Source of the DNA: Euzebyales bacterium
Lineage (GTDB): Bacteria; Actinomycetota; Nitriliruptoria; Euzebyales; JAHELV01
Reading direction: 5' to 3'
Length of the DNA stretch: 64,000 bases
NCBI GenBank assembly: GCA_035461305.1
Contig: DATHVN010000109.1
Span: 1 to 64,000, forward strand
How positions within the stretch are numbered: position 1 is the stretch's first letter; each line of letters starts with the position of its first letter. The notes below the pieces were generated by a model, which was given only the letters and a program-made list of their open reading frames with translations, was not told the DNA's origin and made no database searches. The position numbers and the translations under genes are program-made. Of the stretch, positions 63,580 through 64,000 are shown piece by piece.

Positions 63580-64000
63580 ATGGTTGACACGTCGTCGGCA
63601 GTCGACCTGACCGTGGACCCGCTGCGCGTGGTCTCCGAACCCGTCAATGCGCTCCTCACGGAGTTCCTCGGCGCACGGGAGCGTCAGCTGACAGACCTCG
63701 ACCCCCGGCTGGCGCCCATCGTGCGGGCCGTCAACCAGCTGGTGCTCACCGGCGGGAAGCGGATGCGGCCGGCCTTCGTCTACTGGGGGTACCGCGCGGG
63801 CGGCGCACCCCACACCGACACGATCTGGCACACGGCGGCGGCGTTCGAACTGCTCCAGAGCTTTGCTCTGATCCACGACGACGTCATGGACCGCAGCACG
63901 CGACGGCGCGGGCGGCCGGCGGTGCACGTCGCGCTGGCGGCGCACCACCGCGCCGCCGGACTGCGCGGTGACGGGGACTGGTTCGGTGTGGGCGCGGCCA
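63580..64000 (+). CDS. Polyprenyl diphosphate synthase, 5' part
   Basis: The frame from the ATG at 63580 is open to the window end (140 residues), so the 3' end is missing. The family is clear from VLTGGKRMRPAFVYWGYRAG (substrate-binding KRMRP) and the first Asp-rich motif LIHDDVMDRSTRRRGRPAVH. It elongates allylic diphosphates to geranylgeranyl or longer chains for quinones or carotenoids. No ribosome site is evident. Chain length cannot be read from this part. Confidence 0.88.
   Translation, partial: MVDTSSAVDLTVDPLRVVSEPVNALLTEFLGARERQLTDLDPRLAPIVRAVNQLVLTGGKRMRPAFVYWGYRAGGAPHTDTIWHTAAAFELLQSFALIHDDVMDRSTRRRGRPAVHVALAAHHRAAGLRGDGDWFGVGAA

Overview
The window is very GC-rich, dense and uses many GTG starts. 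It carries actinobacterial hallmarks: an actinobacterial-type uracil-DNA glycosylase, PknB-like kinases with a PP2C phosphatase, the etfBA / cysteine desulfurase / mnmA / ligA / gatCAB order, and TANNNT boxes placed 6-8 nt before start codons. I infer a high-GC actinomycete, possibly of the Nitriliruptoria/Euzebya type. The lineage is an inference from gene style only.

Layout. 0-2.4 kb is an accessory edge: an ISL3-type transposase remnant, a small secreted protein, and a membrane-anchored GIY-YIG/Mug113-like protein flanked by two paralogous small Cys/His proteins. 2.7-5.0 kb holds small conserved actinobacterial genes and a tandem pair of cyclophilins. 5.0-9.8 kb holds a GntR regulator with a candidate operator and a short-chain acyl-CoA set (methylmalonyl-CoA epimerase, thiolase, MeaB). 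9.8-15 kb holds a Ser/Thr kinase and a kynurenine-pathway operon (tryptophan dioxygenase and a kynureninase-like enzyme, then a beta-hydroxyacid dehydrogenase and a DsbA/HCCA-isomerase-like protein). 15-25.9 kb holds lipid, transport and repair genes (GDPD, MFS, DUF429, DUF4126, DUF4870, Ung, a HAD phosphatase, a three-gene ABC exporter, MsrA). 26-34 kb holds a methyltransferase/FAD reductase pair, HIT, a second kinase, SDR, PhoD-like phosphatase, adenosine deaminase and a family-5 UDG.

34.2-40.6 kb is a region of decay and the most unusual part. It has a polyphosphate kinase 2 ORF without its catalytic core. Next to it are what looks like the remains of a Wadjet (JetABCD) plasmid-defence locus: a single ORF joins a JetA-like N-terminus to the C-terminal half-head of the JetC SMC, followed by a JetD-like Toprim protein. 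Two frameshifted genes, a truncated haemoglobin without the usual proximal His, and about 1 kb with no recognisable gene follow.

40.6-64 kb returns to core functions: hisS, an ACT-domain malic enzyme, an SLC13 transporter pseudogene, quinone oxidoreductase, propionyl-CoA synthetase, PP2C, isoaspartyl methyltransferase, enoyl-CoA hydratase, an aldo/keto reductase pseudogene, then etfBA-GNAT-cysteine desulfurase-mnmA-ligA-gatCAB and the 5' part of a polyprenyl diphosphate synthase.

The genes work together in several ways. Propionyl-CoA synthetase, epimerase, MeaB, thiolase, enoyl-CoA hydratase and ETF form a scattered acyl-CoA/propionate network, with the mutase itself not in the window. The two kinases and PP2C form a phosphorylation module. 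Cysteine desulfurase plus MnmA make 2-thiouridine in tRNA. GatCAB supplies amidated tRNAs.
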